DNA of 64,000 nt from CAZRCZ01 sp964598765 (GTDB lineage Bacteria; Sumerlaeota; Sumerlaeia; MVZB01; JAJFLK01): contig CAZRCZ010000007.1 in the NCBI GenBank assembly GCA_964598765.1, positions 1-64,000 on the forward strand, given 5' to 3'. A model generated the notes under the pieces. That model saw only the letters and a list, made by a program, of their open reading frames with translations. It searched no databases and was not told where the DNA came from. Each line of letters starts with the position of its first letter. Position 1 is the first letter of the stretch. The position numbers and the translations under genes are program-made. Positions 46,657 through 56,193 of the stretch are shown one piece after another.

Positions 46657-47823
46657 ATGGATTTCAATTTCACCGATGAGCAACAAATGATCCGCGATCA
46701 AGTGCGCCAGCTTGCGCGCAAGTTCGACATGGAGTATTGGCGCGAGCACGACAAGACCGGCGAATATCCGAGAGAATTCGTCAAGACGTTCGCCGAGGCC
46801 GGATGGCTCGGCATCGCCCTGCCGGAGGCTTACGGCGGTTCGGGACTCGGCATTTCGGAGGCGTGTATTTTGCTGGAGGAGATTTGCGCATCGGGCGCGG
46901 GAACGAGCGGCGCCTCGCCGATTCATTTCTCCATTTTTCCCCCGATGCCGCTCGTCAAATACGGAACCGAAGATCAGAAAAAAAAATGGATTCCGAAAAT
47001 CGCGTCGGGGGAAATGTCTCTCGCCTTCAGCATCACGGAGCCGGACGCGGGGACCGACACCTCGCGAATCAGCACGCGCGCCGTCCGTGACGGCGACGAT
47101 TTCCTTGTCACCGGACGGAAAATTTGGTCCACCAACGCCAAGACGGCCGACCGCACGCTCATCCTCACGCGCACCACGCCCCACGAAAAAGTGGAGAAGA
47201 AAACGCTCGGCATGTCCCTGTTCCTGATGGACCTTCATTCCCCCGGCATCGTGATCCGCGAGATTGAAAAACTGGGGCGCAAATGCGTCAACTCCAACGA
47301 AATTTTTTTGGACAACGTGCGCGTTCCCGCCGGCGACATGATCGGCGAGGAAGGAAAAGGATTTTATCATTTGATCTCCGGCTTGAACGCCGAGCGATTG
47401 CTCGTCGCCGCCGAGGCGGTCGGCATTGGCAAAGCCGCGCTCAACATGGCCGTCAAATACGCCAACGAGCGGATCGTCTTCGGTCGTCCGATCGGCATGA
47501 ACCAAGGTTTGCAGTTCCCCATGGCCGACGCTTACTCCAAATTGCAGGTGGCGTCGCTCATGGTTCAGAAGGGAGCGTGGCTCTACGACCACGGCCAACC
47601 GTGCGGCGAGGAAAGCAACATCGCCAAAATCCGCTCCGCCGACGCCGGATTCGAGGCGTGCGACGTCGCGCTCCAAGTCCACGGCGGCATGGGTTACGCG
47701 AAGGAATATCACGTTGAGCGGCTCTGGCGCGAAATCCGACTCTACAAAATCGCGCCGGTTTCCCAAGAAATGGCGCTCAACTACATCGGCGAACACGTTT
47801 TGGGCTTGCCGAAGTCGTATTAG
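46657..47823 (+). CDS. Acyl-CoA dehydrogenase
   Basis: This 388-aa flavoenzyme has all three domains of the family: the N-terminal helical part (MDFNFTDEQQMIRDQVRQLARKF), the beta domain with FSITEPDAGTDTSRI (FAD-binding signature), and the C-terminal helices with QVHGGMGYAKEYHVERLWRE. It dehydrogenates acyl-CoA thioesters at C2-C3, passing electrons to ETF. The chain length cannot be read. The start is preceded by GAGGGAG. It is convergent with the GT39-type gene (4-base overlap). The enoyl-CoA hydratase at 49955 could act in the next step. Confidence 0.93.
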   Translation: MDFNFTDEQQMIRDQVRQLARKFDMEYWREHDKTGEYPREFVKTFAEAGWLGIALPEAYGGSGLGISEACILLEEICASGAGTSGASPIHFSIFPPMPLVKYGTEDQKKKWIPKIASGEMSLAFSITEPDAGTDTSRISTRAVRDGDDFLVTGRKIWSTNAKTADRTLILTRTTPHEKVEKKTLGMSLFLMDLHSPGIVIREIEKLGRKCVNSNEIFLDNVRVPAGDMIGEEGKGFYHLISGLNAERLLVAAEAVGIGKAALNMAVKYANERIVFGRPIGMNQGLQFPMADAYSKLQVASLMVQKGAWLYDHGQPCGEESNIAKIRSADAGFEACDVALQVHGGMGYAKEYHVERLWREIRLYKIAPVSQEMALNYIGEHVLGLPKSY

Positions 47824-49556
47824 CGGATAATTTTCCTCGCCGCCGGATTCAGATAAACTTTCCGAAAGCCGTATTTCCCGAGCGGATCGTCGGCGTCCTT
47901 AGGGAGCAGAGGCGCGTCGGCGTTGAAATCCCGGCGCATCATGTCGGTGAAAAACACGATGGGGCGGTCGCCGTGCCACAGCGCGTCAAGCTCGGCGTGG
48001 TTCGTGGCGTAGTTCATGGGAGCTTCGCCGAAATAGGGCAGGGGGCGTCGCTCGTCGTCCCCCATGACACGCGTTGTCCGTTCGTGTCCTTGTTCATCGA
48101 GACCAAGATAGAAGGCCGTCCCGGCGCTCGCGCCGATTTCCTTCGATCCCTCGGAAATCCAAAGGGCCTCCTTTCCGATCCGCGCTTCGGTTTCCGCGAC
48201 CATCCGTTTCGCGCTACGGATGTCCTCAAAGGCGTGGAATCCGCGCGAGGCGACGCCGAAAACGAAAATCATCGGCATAAAAAATGCGACGACGCCCAAG
48301 TGCGGACGTGTGAAACAAAGACCCAAACCCAGCGCCGTAAGTCCCGTGCCGAGAAGAAACGCCGTCGGCTTCATAAAGCCGAGCGTTTCGGGAGCCGCTT
48401 GAATCTCGGGAATGTCCTTTACCAGAGGAATGATCCAAAATGCCGCGCTGAAGATCGCCGCGCCGACGATCATGAAAATTGCTCCTCCGAACCGTAACCA
48501 TCGTCCGTCGGAGATGGAGGAGGCGAACCGATCCAAACATCCGGCGCACAAGACTGCGTAGGGGCTAATCGCCGGAAGGCCGTAATAGAGCAAACGAGTC
48601 GGAGTCAGTAGGAAGAAAATGACGGGAATCAAGGTTCCGAGGACCAACATGTTTGTTGCGTCAGTCCGATCCGGATCGCGATCGCTCAGGACAAATCGCG
48701 TCGCCTGGGGGAGCAATAGACTCCAAGGCGCGCTCCAAACGGCCATCATGCCAAGAAAACCGATGCCCGAAACCGCCGCGACGCGATAATCCGGCGGCCA
48801 ACTTTTATCCAAAACCGTCAAGACCATCTCGTTCATGAGAATATGATGCAGAAATCCGGGGCAACGAGAATCCACGATCAAGGCCCAAACCGCGACGGGA
48901 GCGAGGACCATCGCCAATATCCAGAACCAGCCGTATTTGCCTAGGCGGAACCAACGCCGCCGCCAGATCATCCAAGCAACCAGCGCAAGGAGGGAAAAGA
49001 TAATCGCCGGAGGACCTTTAATCATCATTCCCATCGAGAGCGCGACGGCCAAACCGATGCGCCATGCTCGGCGATCCGGCTCGCGGATGCATGCCCACAT
49101 AAAATAAAGCGACCACAAATGGAGCGACGTCACCGGCAAATCGGGCATGATTTGTCGGGTGAAGATCAGCCAGCCGACCGAAGTTGCGAGGATCATCGCC
49201 GCCAAGCGTCCGGCGGCGCGTCCCCATAGTTGTCCCGCCCAGAGCCACGCGCCCAGCACGCCGAGCCAAGCGTAGAAGACGCTCGGCGCGCGCGCCGACG
49301 CCTCGTTGAAATGACCGCTCAGGAGATACGAAACCACGATGGACCAATACATCCACGGCGGTTTGTTAAGATAGGGGCTTCCGTTCAGGTGCGGAACGAT
49401 CCAGTCGTGGCGCAAAATCATCGCGCGAGCGATGCCGCCGTAGTGCGCCTCGTGCGGCTCGTACAGACCATAACCGCCGACGCCCCACGACAGCGCGACA
49501 GCCACCGCCGTCAGGATCAAAATGTCGTAAATTCGTGACTCCCCGCCGATTTTCAT
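47820..49556 (-). CDS. GT39-family (ArnT/PMT-like) membrane glycosyltransferase
   Basis: This 578-aa integral membrane protein has about 11-12 helices. The first periplasmic loop reads LYEPHEAHYGGIARAMILRHDWIVPHLNGSPYLNKPP, the GT39 signature with E and H in place of the usual D-E acidic pair (DEARYA in ArnT). The motif MPDLPVTSLHLWSLYFMW corresponds to the conserved MTD region. The C-terminal domain is soluble and periplasmic. These enzymes transfer a sugar from a polyprenyl phosphate carrier to lipid A, proteins or other acceptors. The acceptor is unknown. Confidence 0.85.
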   Translation of the reverse strand: MKIGGESRIYDILILTAVAVALSWGVGGYGLYEPHEAHYGGIARAMILRHDWIVPHLNGSPYLNKPPWMYWSIVVSYLLSGHFNEASARAPSVFYAWLGVLGAWLWAGQLWGRAAGRLAAMILATSVGWLIFTRQIMPDLPVTSLHLWSLYFMWACIREPDRRAWRIGLAVALSMGMMIKGPPAIIFSLLALVAWMIWRRRWFRLGKYGWFWILAMVLAPVAVWALIVDSRCPGFLHHILMNEMVLTVLDKSWPPDYRVAAVSGIGFLGMMAVWSAPWSLLLPQATRFVLSDRDPDRTDATNMLVLGTLIPVIFFLLTPTRLLYYGLPAISPYAVLCAGCLDRFASSISDGRWLRFGGAIFMIVGAAIFSAAFWIIPLVKDIPEIQAAPETLGFMKPTAFLLGTGLTALGLGLCFTRPHLGVVAFFMPMIFVFGVASRGFHAFEDIRSAKRMVAETEARIGKEALWISEGSKEIGASAGTAFYLGLDEQGHERTTRVMGDDERRPLPYFGEAPMNYATNHAELDALWHGDRPIVFFTDMMRRDFNADAPLLPKDADDPLGKYGFRKVYLNPAARKIIR

Positions 49557-49954
49557 GCGGGGGTCATACCCGATTTGAAAGAGAATTTCAATCCGTCATG
49601 TTGACCCGGGCGCATCTCACAATTGTCACTCGGTGATGCGAGATGGTACGGGGACGATGCGGGACGCCTACGCCACAAAGAACTTTTTCAACACCCCCTA
49701 GGTCCCTTCGTGACTTGAACCGGACTCATAATTTAAAATCGTGGAACAGAAACGCGGGCGTTGCGCCGCCAGCCAATCGCTGATTTCAGCCACAAATCAG
49801 GCGTCTCTCCGACGATTGCAAATGTCAAGCTGGGAGGGGTACTCCGAGCCGCGACATCCTGAAAAGGCGACCACGATACCGGTTGCCGCAGGGACCGCGC
49901 CGCCCACAATCAAAACATCCAGAGATGACTGTCGGATAAATCCGAAGAGAGACC
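49557..49954. repeat. Intergenic region with a dispersed repeat copy
   Basis: There is no convincing gene in these 398 bases. The stretch 49831-49903 contains words also found at 55892-55917 and 56132-56150 (CTCCGAGCCGCGAC and GGGACCGCGCC followed by CCC), so it is a degenerate copy of a repeat family. An AT-rich part lies near 49720-49740 (TCATAATTTAAAATC), perhaps a promoter remnant. Confidence 0.5.
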
Positions 49955-50749
49955 CTAATTCCCCTTGAACTTCGGTTTTCGCTTCTCGAAGAACGCCTTG
50001 ACTCCTTCGGCATGGTCTTCGGTGGAAGAGGCGAGGAGGAATTGATCAGTGTCCATGTGAAGGATGGCGTCGTCGAGCGCGCCGACGATTTGGTTGACGC
50101 TCCGCTTGATCATTTGGGCTTGGACCGGCGGACGGGCGGCGTAAGCCTCGGCCATTTCGATGGCGCGGTTCATCAATTGATCGGCGGGGACGACTTCGTC
50201 GAGATAGCCCCATTCCAGAAGTGTCTTGGCATTTTCGCGCTCTCCCAGAATCACCATCCGCTTGGCGCGGGCCGGACCGACCAGATGGACGCAGAGGGGA
50301 AGCCCGCCCCAACTGAGGTTCATGGCGAGATGAATTTCGGGATAGGCGACGAAGCAATTTTCGGCGCCGACGCGGAAATCGAGCGCGCTGACGATGCAGG
50401 CTCCGCCGCCGAGCGCGCCTCCCATGATCGCGGCAATGGTGATTTGCTCCATTTCGCGCAGGGCGCGGATCATACGGGGACCGATGCGGTGCAGACGCCG
50501 CTTGGCGAGCAACGAGGCGGATTGGGTTTCCCTGCGACGGGGATCGGTGAGGTCGGCTCCGGCGGAGAAATGTTTCCCCTCGCCGGTGAAAATGACGACG
50601 CGGGTTTCCGCGTCGTCGTGAAATTCGCGCGCGACGTTTTCGATGTCGGTCATCAAATCCACACTCAAGGCGTTGAGTTTGTCGGGGCGGTTGAGCGCGA
50701 CAATGGCAATTTGCCCGCGCCGGGTGAGAGTGAGGTTTTCATAATTCAT
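49955..50749 (-). CDS. Enoyl-CoA hydratase/isomerase family protein
   Basis: This 264-aa crotonase has the expected motifs: IAIVALNRPDKLNALS, GKHFSAGADLTD (first oxyanion half), GGALGGGACIVSALDFRVGA (second half), and FVAYPEIHLAMN, with Glu in the place of one catalytic acid. The C-terminus EGVKAFFEKRKPKFKGN is typical. It may hydrate enoyl-CoA in fatty acid breakdown, or act as another member of this versatile family. The catalytic Glu pair is not complete by eye (Glu, then Asn/Ser), so another reaction is possible. Confidence 0.88.
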   Translation of the reverse strand: MNYENLTLTRRGQIAIVALNRPDKLNALSVDLMTDIENVAREFHDDAETRVVIFTGEGKHFSAGADLTDPRRRETQSASLLAKRRLHRIGPRMIRALREMEQITIAAIMGGALGGGACIVSALDFRVGAENCFVAYPEIHLAMNLSWGGLPLCVHLVGPARAKRMVILGERENAKTLLEWGYLDEVVPADQLMNRAIEMAEAYAARPPVQAQMIKRSVNQIVGALDDAILHMDTDQFLLASSTEDHAEGVKAFFEKRKPKFKGN

Positions 50750-50790
50750 GATTCCGGCGCGCCTCGGAATGGGTGGTCGGTCGGGGCTTG

Positions 50791-50965
50791 GCGCATTTCA
50801 GTTTCCCGGAAAATTGCGCACCCCCGTCGAGGTTGCAATGGAATGACCGGCGTCCCAAGGTAGCCTCGCTCCGCTCGGTAAACTTGGACTGTGTTCCGAG
50901 CCGCCGGTGGCGTTCTCATGTTCATTGACTCGTCGCCCATCGGAAAAATGAAATGCGCGCTCGCG
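50791..50965. repeat. Dispersed palindromic repeat (copy B)
   Basis: About 175 bases align, by eye at roughly three in four bases, with 55952-56130. The best part is a 25-base identical block at 50854-50878 (CCCAAGGTAGCCTC to CGCTCGG). Here the palindromic partner (AACTTGGAC) has decayed. It fills the space between the crotonase start and the TPR gene. Confidence 0.6.
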
Positions 50966-50966
50966 A

Positions 50967-51953
50967 TTATTTGGAGGCGGGTTTTTCGGCCGGCGGCGAG
51001 GCCTTGGGAGGCTGTTCCTTCGGAGTTTCCGTTGCGGTGACCGGAGGCTCGGTCGGATTGGCGATGAGCGTTGCCGTTGTGGTTTCATCCTCGGCGGGCA
51101 ACAAATATCCCCCCTCTTTAACCTTCTTGGCGTCGTCCTCCTTGTCCATCTTCTTCAGCAGGGCGACGTAGGATTCCCGCACCGCGTCGGCGTAGTTTTT
51201 GTATTCCGGCAATTTATCCCAGATTCTCATCGCGTGCTCGTAATACGGTTGCGCCTCCGCGTATTTGCCCCAAGCGTCGTCAAGTTGAGCGATGTTGTTG
51301 TAGCCCCTCGCCAGACTCGGGTCCCCTCTCTTCAGGGTTTTTTCCTTGATGGCGATGGATCGCGCGTAATAGGTTTCCGCCTCATCATAGCGGCTTTGGT
51401 TTTTATAGAAGGCCGCCAGATTGTTCAACGCGGCGGCGACATCGGAATCCTCTACTCCCTTTTGCTTTTCCCAAACTTCCAAGGCGTGCTTGTATCGGGG
51501 TTCGGCCTCATCGAACCTGCGCTGATGAAAAAGACACAATCCCAAATTGTTCTCGGCCTTGGCGTATTGGATGGTGTCGGGTCCGAGCGATTTTTCCCAT
51601 AGTTCCAACGCGCGCCTGTAATAGGACTCCGCCTCGGTGAAGCGATTCTGCATCATGTAAAGTTCGGCCAGTTGGTTGTAGGTGTCGGGAACCGGCGAAG
51701 GCTCGATTTTGATTTTTTGCGCTTTTTCCAACGCGGTGAGAAGCAATTTTTCGGCTTCCTCAAATCTACCCTGATCGGAGGCCTGCTTCCCGGCGTTCAT
51801 GTCCGATCTCCAATCGCCAAGGGCGATTTCGAGCGCGCGGGGCGTCGGGGTTCCGGCGCGGCGGGAGACCACCACCGCGATGACGGTCAAGGAGACAACG
51901 ATGGCCAAAACACCAATGACCATCTGCACTTCGCGTTTTTTGTCGGCATTCAT
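50967..51953 (-). CDS. Membrane-anchored TPR protein
   Basis: This 328-aa protein has a short cytoplasmic start, one membrane helix (VIGVLAIVVSLTVIAVVVS) at about 11-29, then five or so tetratricopeptide repeats (for example DTYNQLAELYMMQNRFTEAESYYRRALEL, AKAENNLGLCLFHQRRFDEAEPRYKHALEV, AAALNNLAAFYKNQSRYDEAETYYARSI), closing with a Thr/Pro-rich tail (PTEPPVTATETPKEQPPKASPP). The TPRs follow the kinesin-light-chain-like 42-residue pattern. It is probably a scaffold facing the periplasm. The start at 51953 lies directly before the helix; a much longer frame upstream has no ribosome site. Confidence 0.8.
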   Translation of the reverse strand: MNADKKREVQMVIGVLAIVVSLTVIAVVVSRRAGTPTPRALEIALGDWRSDMNAGKQASDQGRFEEAEKLLLTALEKAQKIKIEPSPVPDTYNQLAELYMMQNRFTEAESYYRRALELWEKSLGPDTIQYAKAENNLGLCLFHQRRFDEAEPRYKHALEVWEKQKGVEDSDVAAALNNLAAFYKNQSRYDEAETYYARSIAIKEKTLKRGDPSLARGYNNIAQLDDAWGKYAEAQPYYEHAMRIWDKLPEYKNYADAVRESYVALLKKMDKEDDAKKVKEGGYLLPAEDETTTATLIANPTEPPVTATETPKEQPPKASPPAEKPASK

Positions 51954-52188
51954 CCTTATTGTGTCCCCATCCTTCCTGCCGGGAGCCGTTCTTTTCAATC
52001 TCCCCCCCAATTTGCCTTGCCCGCGATAAAATTGGAATAAAAAAGATTTGGAAGGATCCGTCATATCTTCATGGTTTGGGCTTGAATCCCATGCGAGGGG
52101 ACGAAAGGCAATCTTTGCGTGGAAGAAGAGACGGACGAGCGGTATATTCGCAGTTTGCGACCAATTCACGAACGAACGGGAATCATTC

Positions 52189-53238
52189 ATGGCGCGAATC
52201 GTATTGTTGACCGAAGGAAACTCCAATCCCGGAAAGGGAAAAACCGCGGCATCCATTCTCCGTTATCGAGGACAGGAAGTCGTCGGCGTGGTTGATTCCA
52301 CGCAGGCCGGAAAATCGGCGGCAGAATTGTTCGGCGTTGGAGGGGAAACGCCGGTTCGGGCCGATTTGTCTTCCTTTGAAGCCGACGAACTTGTCATCGG
52401 CGTGGCTCCGGCGGGATTGACCTTTCCTCCTGTTTGGAAGCGGATCGTGCTGGACGCGATCTTGCGCGGCATGAACGTCACGAGCGGCATCCACACTTTT
52501 TTAAGCGACGAACCGGAAATTGCGGCGGCGGCAAAAGCCAAAGGGGTTCGTCTCTGGGACGTGAGGCGACCTCCGCCGCAAATTGGATGCTCGCGCGACG
52601 TCGCCAAGGACGCCAAGCCGTTGCGGGTTCACACGGTCGGGTTGGATTGTTCGGTCGGGAAAATGACGGTCGCGATTGAGATTGATCTCGCCCTTCAAAA
52701 ACTCGGCTACAATTCCCGATTTCTTGCGACGGGGCAAACCGGAATCATGGTTTCCGATTACGGTCTTCCCGTGGACCGATTCGTCGCGGATTTCATCGCA
52801 GGAGCATCCGAAACATTGGTGATGGAAAATTTGGACCGCGAGATTCAGTTGATTGAAGGGCAAGGATCGCTTTTTCATCCCCTTTTCAGCGGCGTGACGT
52901 TGGGATTGCTCCATGGTTGCGCGCCCGACTTTTTGATTCTCTGCACGTTGCCGACGCGTCCTTGCATCGTGGAAACGGATCGCCCCATGCCCTCGCTTGA
53001 AAGCGCGATGGAAATTTACACGACCTGCTCCAATTTCATTCATCCCTGTAAAATCATCGGCGTCGCCGTCAACACGTTCGGACTTTCGGAGAACGATGCC
53101 CGGGGAGAAATCGTAAAGGCCGAAAAATTTTCGGGCCTCCCCGCGACCGACGTCATCCGATTTGGAGCCGAAAAACTGATTGCGCCGATCCTTCAGACTC
53201 CGCGTCCCTCCGACGCCTCGCGGTTGAGGAAAATCTGA
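52189..53238 (+). CDS. DUF1611 family protein (DgcN-like)
   Basis: This 349-aa protein matches the DUF1611 family: an N-terminal Rossmann-like domain (ILRYRGQEVVGVVDSTQAGKSA, LVIGVAPAGLTFPPVWKRI) and a C-terminal P-loop domain with GLDCSVGKMTVAIEI near 149. Conserved blocks include LEGQGSLFHP-like LIEGQGSLFHPLFSGVTLGLLHG and LENA-like segments. DgcN-type members act in D-glutamate metabolism with the aminotransferase-like partner DgcA; that partner is not seen here. The start at 52189 has AACGAACGGGAATC upstream, a weak ribosome site. It is followed by a large membrane gene after 4 bases. Confidence 0.82.
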   Translation: MARIVLLTEGNSNPGKGKTAASILRYRGQEVVGVVDSTQAGKSAAELFGVGGETPVRADLSSFEADELVIGVAPAGLTFPPVWKRIVLDAILRGMNVTSGIHTFLSDEPEIAAAAKAKGVRLWDVRRPPPQIGCSRDVAKDAKPLRVHTVGLDCSVGKMTVAIEIDLALQKLGYNSRFLATGQTGIMVSDYGLPVDRFVADFIAGASETLVMENLDREIQLIEGQGSLFHPLFSGVTLGLLHGCAPDFLILCTLPTRPCIVETDRPMPSLESAMEIYTTCSNFIHPCKIIGVAVNTFGLSENDARGEIVKAEKFSGLPATDVIRFGAEKLIAPILQTPRPSDASRLRKI

Positions 53239-53242
53239 TCCC

Positions 53243-55882
53243 GTGCGTTTGTCGCTTCCCCAAATTCCCCTCCGCAAATTCATTTACACGGTCTGCGCCG
53301 CCGCGTGGTTCGCGCGGTTTTGTCTCGGTTCCTCGCCGATGGTTCCGGCCGGCGACGCCGGATTCACCTATTCGGCGGCGTCGCACGGCGTCGCCGACGA
53401 ATTCGTTCACGCCTCCACTTGGGCGGAGCGATGGGGGATCGTGGAGGAATACGGCGTCGGCGCGCGCATTTTTGGGATTCTGGCTCAATTGTTCTGGGGC
53501 GCGGTGTTCCCCAACGACGGTCCGCTCGCGTTCGCCCTGAATAATTTGCTCGCGTTGGTTACGATGCTGGCATTGGCCGGAGCCGCCCGACATCTTCATG
53601 GCGACGACGGTCGCTTGTTTTGCCTGCTGTTCGCTTCAGTTTCGCCGCTGTTTCTCAATTATTCTTCCCAATTGTTGGTCACCATGGGGGCGGCGACTTG
53701 CCTCTGCCTCGCGTTGTTCTTTTTTACCCGCCCTTGCTGGAAACTTTGGGACTGGGGTTGCGGGGGACTGTGCCTCGGATTGGCGTTCGGAACCCATTAC
53801 GGAGCCGCAACGTGCATCATCGCCGTCGCCGCCGGACTCGGCATTTCGGTGGCGCAATTGGCCTTCTTCAAACACAAATCTCCTCTATGGAGGTTGCGGA
53901 CCATCCTGCTGACGCCCGTGATGGGAGCCGCGTCTGCCGCCGCACCCCTGCTTCTTCTGGAAGTTTGGGCGCGAACCTCGGGCGGATCCTATTTTCACCG
54001 GCTTGAAACTCATGAGCGGCTGGTCAGGGAATTTTATGAAGGTCCCTACGGGTTATGGTTGCGGGAATATCTGGAGCTTGATCCCCTTCATCTTTTCGTC
54101 TTGTGCGCCGCCTTATTTTGGGGTCGTGGCGCCGACGGGAGCGTGGTTCGTTGGAGGAAAGCGGTTTTTGTTCTGATCATTCTCGGCCTCGCCGGGATTC
54201 TTCTCCCCGCTCTTCCCGCGGCGGGAGTGCGGACTCGAATCGCGCTGGTTCTGATTCTGTTCTTGTCGGCGGGTTGCTCCTTCTGGAGGGTTTCAAAGTC
54301 GCCTCAAATCTTGGAGTCAAAGTCGAGGGATCCGGCAGTATCTCCACCGCTGTTTCCGCCGCTGGGAGAGAGCACTCTGATCGTAAGCGCGCTGGTCTTG
54401 ATCGTCATTTACACCTTCTGGAGAAAGCTTAGCCACATGCCGAGGCTGACCTTTCTTGGCTGGCCCCTTTTGGTGTTGACGTTGAGTTGTTTGTTTGCGC
54501 GCATCCCGCGTCCCCGACGCGAAATTCTGCTTCGGCGGGGAGGTTGGTTTGGTTTGGTCTTCTTTCTTCTTGCCTTGGGAGGCGAATTTGGGATGAAGGG
54601 AATCCATCAAAGAGTCAACGCCTTCGCCTCGCGACATGAATATCTTCGTCGGCTGGATTATCAGGAAATCCTGTATCCCGCCATGTCGAAGGTGGATGCG
54701 CCGTTTGAATTGCTTGGGAAACGCGCGCAAGGGGAGTTTCGAGTCATCGGCCCGCCAAATTGGATTTTTCCCAATTTTGGTTATGAGGAGGATCCTGAGC
54801 GGGCCGACCTCGTTGAGCAAAATCTCAGGAAACACGGCTTGGATCGCGACCTAAACGTATTGGATCTGCCGGCCGCGCAGATTTTCTTCGAGGAGCGTCC
54901 GGCGTCGTCCGGTCTTGAGTCGCTTCCGCCTCCCGGAACTCCGCTGACGATTCATTCGGTCTGGGGCGTGAACACCAACGGAGCAACGTTCTTTCCCCAA
55001 GCGCATTCCTATCGCGGCACGGAGTTGCAATTTCCCCCTTGGCAAGGCGCGGACCCGGCGGCGATGTCGGCGATCTTTTCATTTCCCGCCGAGCGGGGAA
55101 AGGAGAGCGCGTTCGGTTTCGAGTATCTGGGAATCGCGCCCAATCCAAGTCCCAACACGCCGACCGGGGCCGCCTTGTCGCTTACCGTATTTCAGAGGGA
55201 CCGACGGCTTGGCGAGCCATTTCCCGTTCCGCTTTCCCCACGCGGCGGGAAATTTCAAATGTTCAAACTCAATCTCACGCCCGAATCCGATCCGCAGGAG
55301 GTTCGGGTTGAAGCGCGGCTCGTTGTCCCCGAAGGGAAATACTGCCCGCCGGTTTCCTGCTATTTCCGCCGACCGTTCTTGCAGGCGCGTCCGCCCAAGC
55401 GCACTGTCGTTTCCGGTTTTGCCCAGCTACTGGAAGGTCCCCAGCGGGCCACGGATTACTTTTGGGACGTCAACCGAACGGCTCCATTGGACTATGCCAA
55501 TCCGGAGCAGAGCGCGGCGGGCAGAAGCGTCCGGTGGAAAACGGCTCCTTTAAGCGGGAAAAACGGCGAGGCGATTGTTTTCGCGGGAAGCGTCAACGGA
55601 ACGGCGATTCATTGCAGGTTGCTGGTGAACGGCCAACCCGCCGTGGATTTTCAACCGATTTCGGGCAACGCCGTCTGGCAACAGAGCGGATACAAATTGG
55701 AGTATCTTCATCTCAACCGCGCAATGGGAGTGAGTCACGGCATCTACGTCCTGACGCTTCCCGATGGCGCGGCTTCGGCGGGTCAACCGTTGGAGCTTTC
55801 GATTGCGTTGATGCCCTATACGGATGTCAACGCGTGGTTCGGCCTGCGCGAAATTCCAGACGCGGCCAGATACCTGAATTAA
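53243..55882 (+). CDS. Large membrane protein with C-terminal extracytoplasmic domains
   Basis: This 879-aa protein has 11 or 12 predicted membrane segments in the first 420 residues. An early loop holds PMVPAGDAGFTYSAASHGVADEF, which resembles the GDAG-type acidic motif of GT39/PMT-like mannosyltransferases, so a GT-C activity is possible. The last 450 residues are soluble and beta-rich, without a recognised family, probably outside the cell membrane. The frame opens at a GTG (53243), with GAGG about 14 bases upstream. It begins 4 bases after the DUF1611 gene, so the two are co-transcribed. Function not established. Confidence 0.6.
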   Translation: MRLSLPQIPLRKFIYTVCAAAWFARFCLGSSPMVPAGDAGFTYSAASHGVADEFVHASTWAERWGIVEEYGVGARIFGILAQLFWGAVFPNDGPLAFALNNLLALVTMLALAGAARHLHGDDGRLFCLLFASVSPLFLNYSSQLLVTMGAATCLCLALFFFTRPCWKLWDWGCGGLCLGLAFGTHYGAATCIIAVAAGLGISVAQLAFFKHKSPLWRLRTILLTPVMGAASAAAPLLLLEVWARTSGGSYFHRLETHERLVREFYEGPYGLWLREYLELDPLHLFVLCAALFWGRGADGSVVRWRKAVFVLIILGLAGILLPALPAAGVRTRIALVLILFLSAGCSFWRVSKSPQILESKSRDPAVSPPLFPPLGESTLIVSALVLIVIYTFWRKLSHMPRLTFLGWPLLVLTLSCLFARIPRPRREILLRRGGWFGLVFFLLALGGEFGMKGIHQRVNAFASRHEYLRRLDYQEILYPAMSKVDAPFELLGKRAQGEFRVIGPPNWIFPNFGYEEDPERADLVEQNLRKHGLDRDLNVLDLPAAQIFFEERPASSGLESLPPPGTPLTIHSVWGVNTNGATFFPQAHSYRGTELQFPPWQGADPAAMSAIFSFPAERGKESAFGFEYLGIAPNPSPNTPTGAALSLTVFQRDRRLGEPFPVPLSPRGGKFQMFKLNLTPESDPQEVRVEARLVVPEGKYCPPVSCYFRRPFLQARPPKRTVVSGFAQLLEGPQRATDYFWDVNRTAPLDYANPEQSAAGRSVRWKTAPLSGKNGEAIVFAGSVNGTAIHCRLLVNGQPAVDFQPISGNAVWQQSGYKLEYLHLNRAMGVSHGIYVLTLPDGAASAGQPLELSIALMPYTDVNAWFGLREIPDAARYLN

Positions 55883-55889
55883 AAGATCA

Positions 55890-56150
55890 ACGTGGGAGGA
55901 GCGCTCCGAGCCGCGACTTGAAGAGGAAAATCTCAAGTATTCATCATCGCGTGGCACATTTCGGTTAGCGGACGAATTGCGCAACCCCGTTGGGGTTGCG
56001 AGGGTATGGTCTCTTTCCCAAGGTAGCCTCGCTCCGCTCGGCAACCTTGGGCTTGGTTCCGGGACGCCGTTGTCGTCCTTACGTCTTTTGATCGCGTCCT
56101 CCCCCTGAAAAGTGTGATGCGCCCTCGCCGCGGGGACCGCGCCTCCCGCC
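55890..56150. repeat. Dispersed palindromic repeat (copy C), best-preserved
   Basis: The region between convergent genes contains CTCCGAGCCGCGAC (55905-55918), the hairpin CGCAACCCC-gtt-GGGGTTGCG (55980-56000) and a second dyad CCCAAGGT/ACCTTGGG (56017-56051). It resembles copies at 50791-50965 and in part 49831-49903. No gene is seen here. Confidence 0.65.
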
Positions 56151-56193
56151 ATGGCCGATTCAAACTCAAAAAATAAATTTGATGGAGCGAAGC

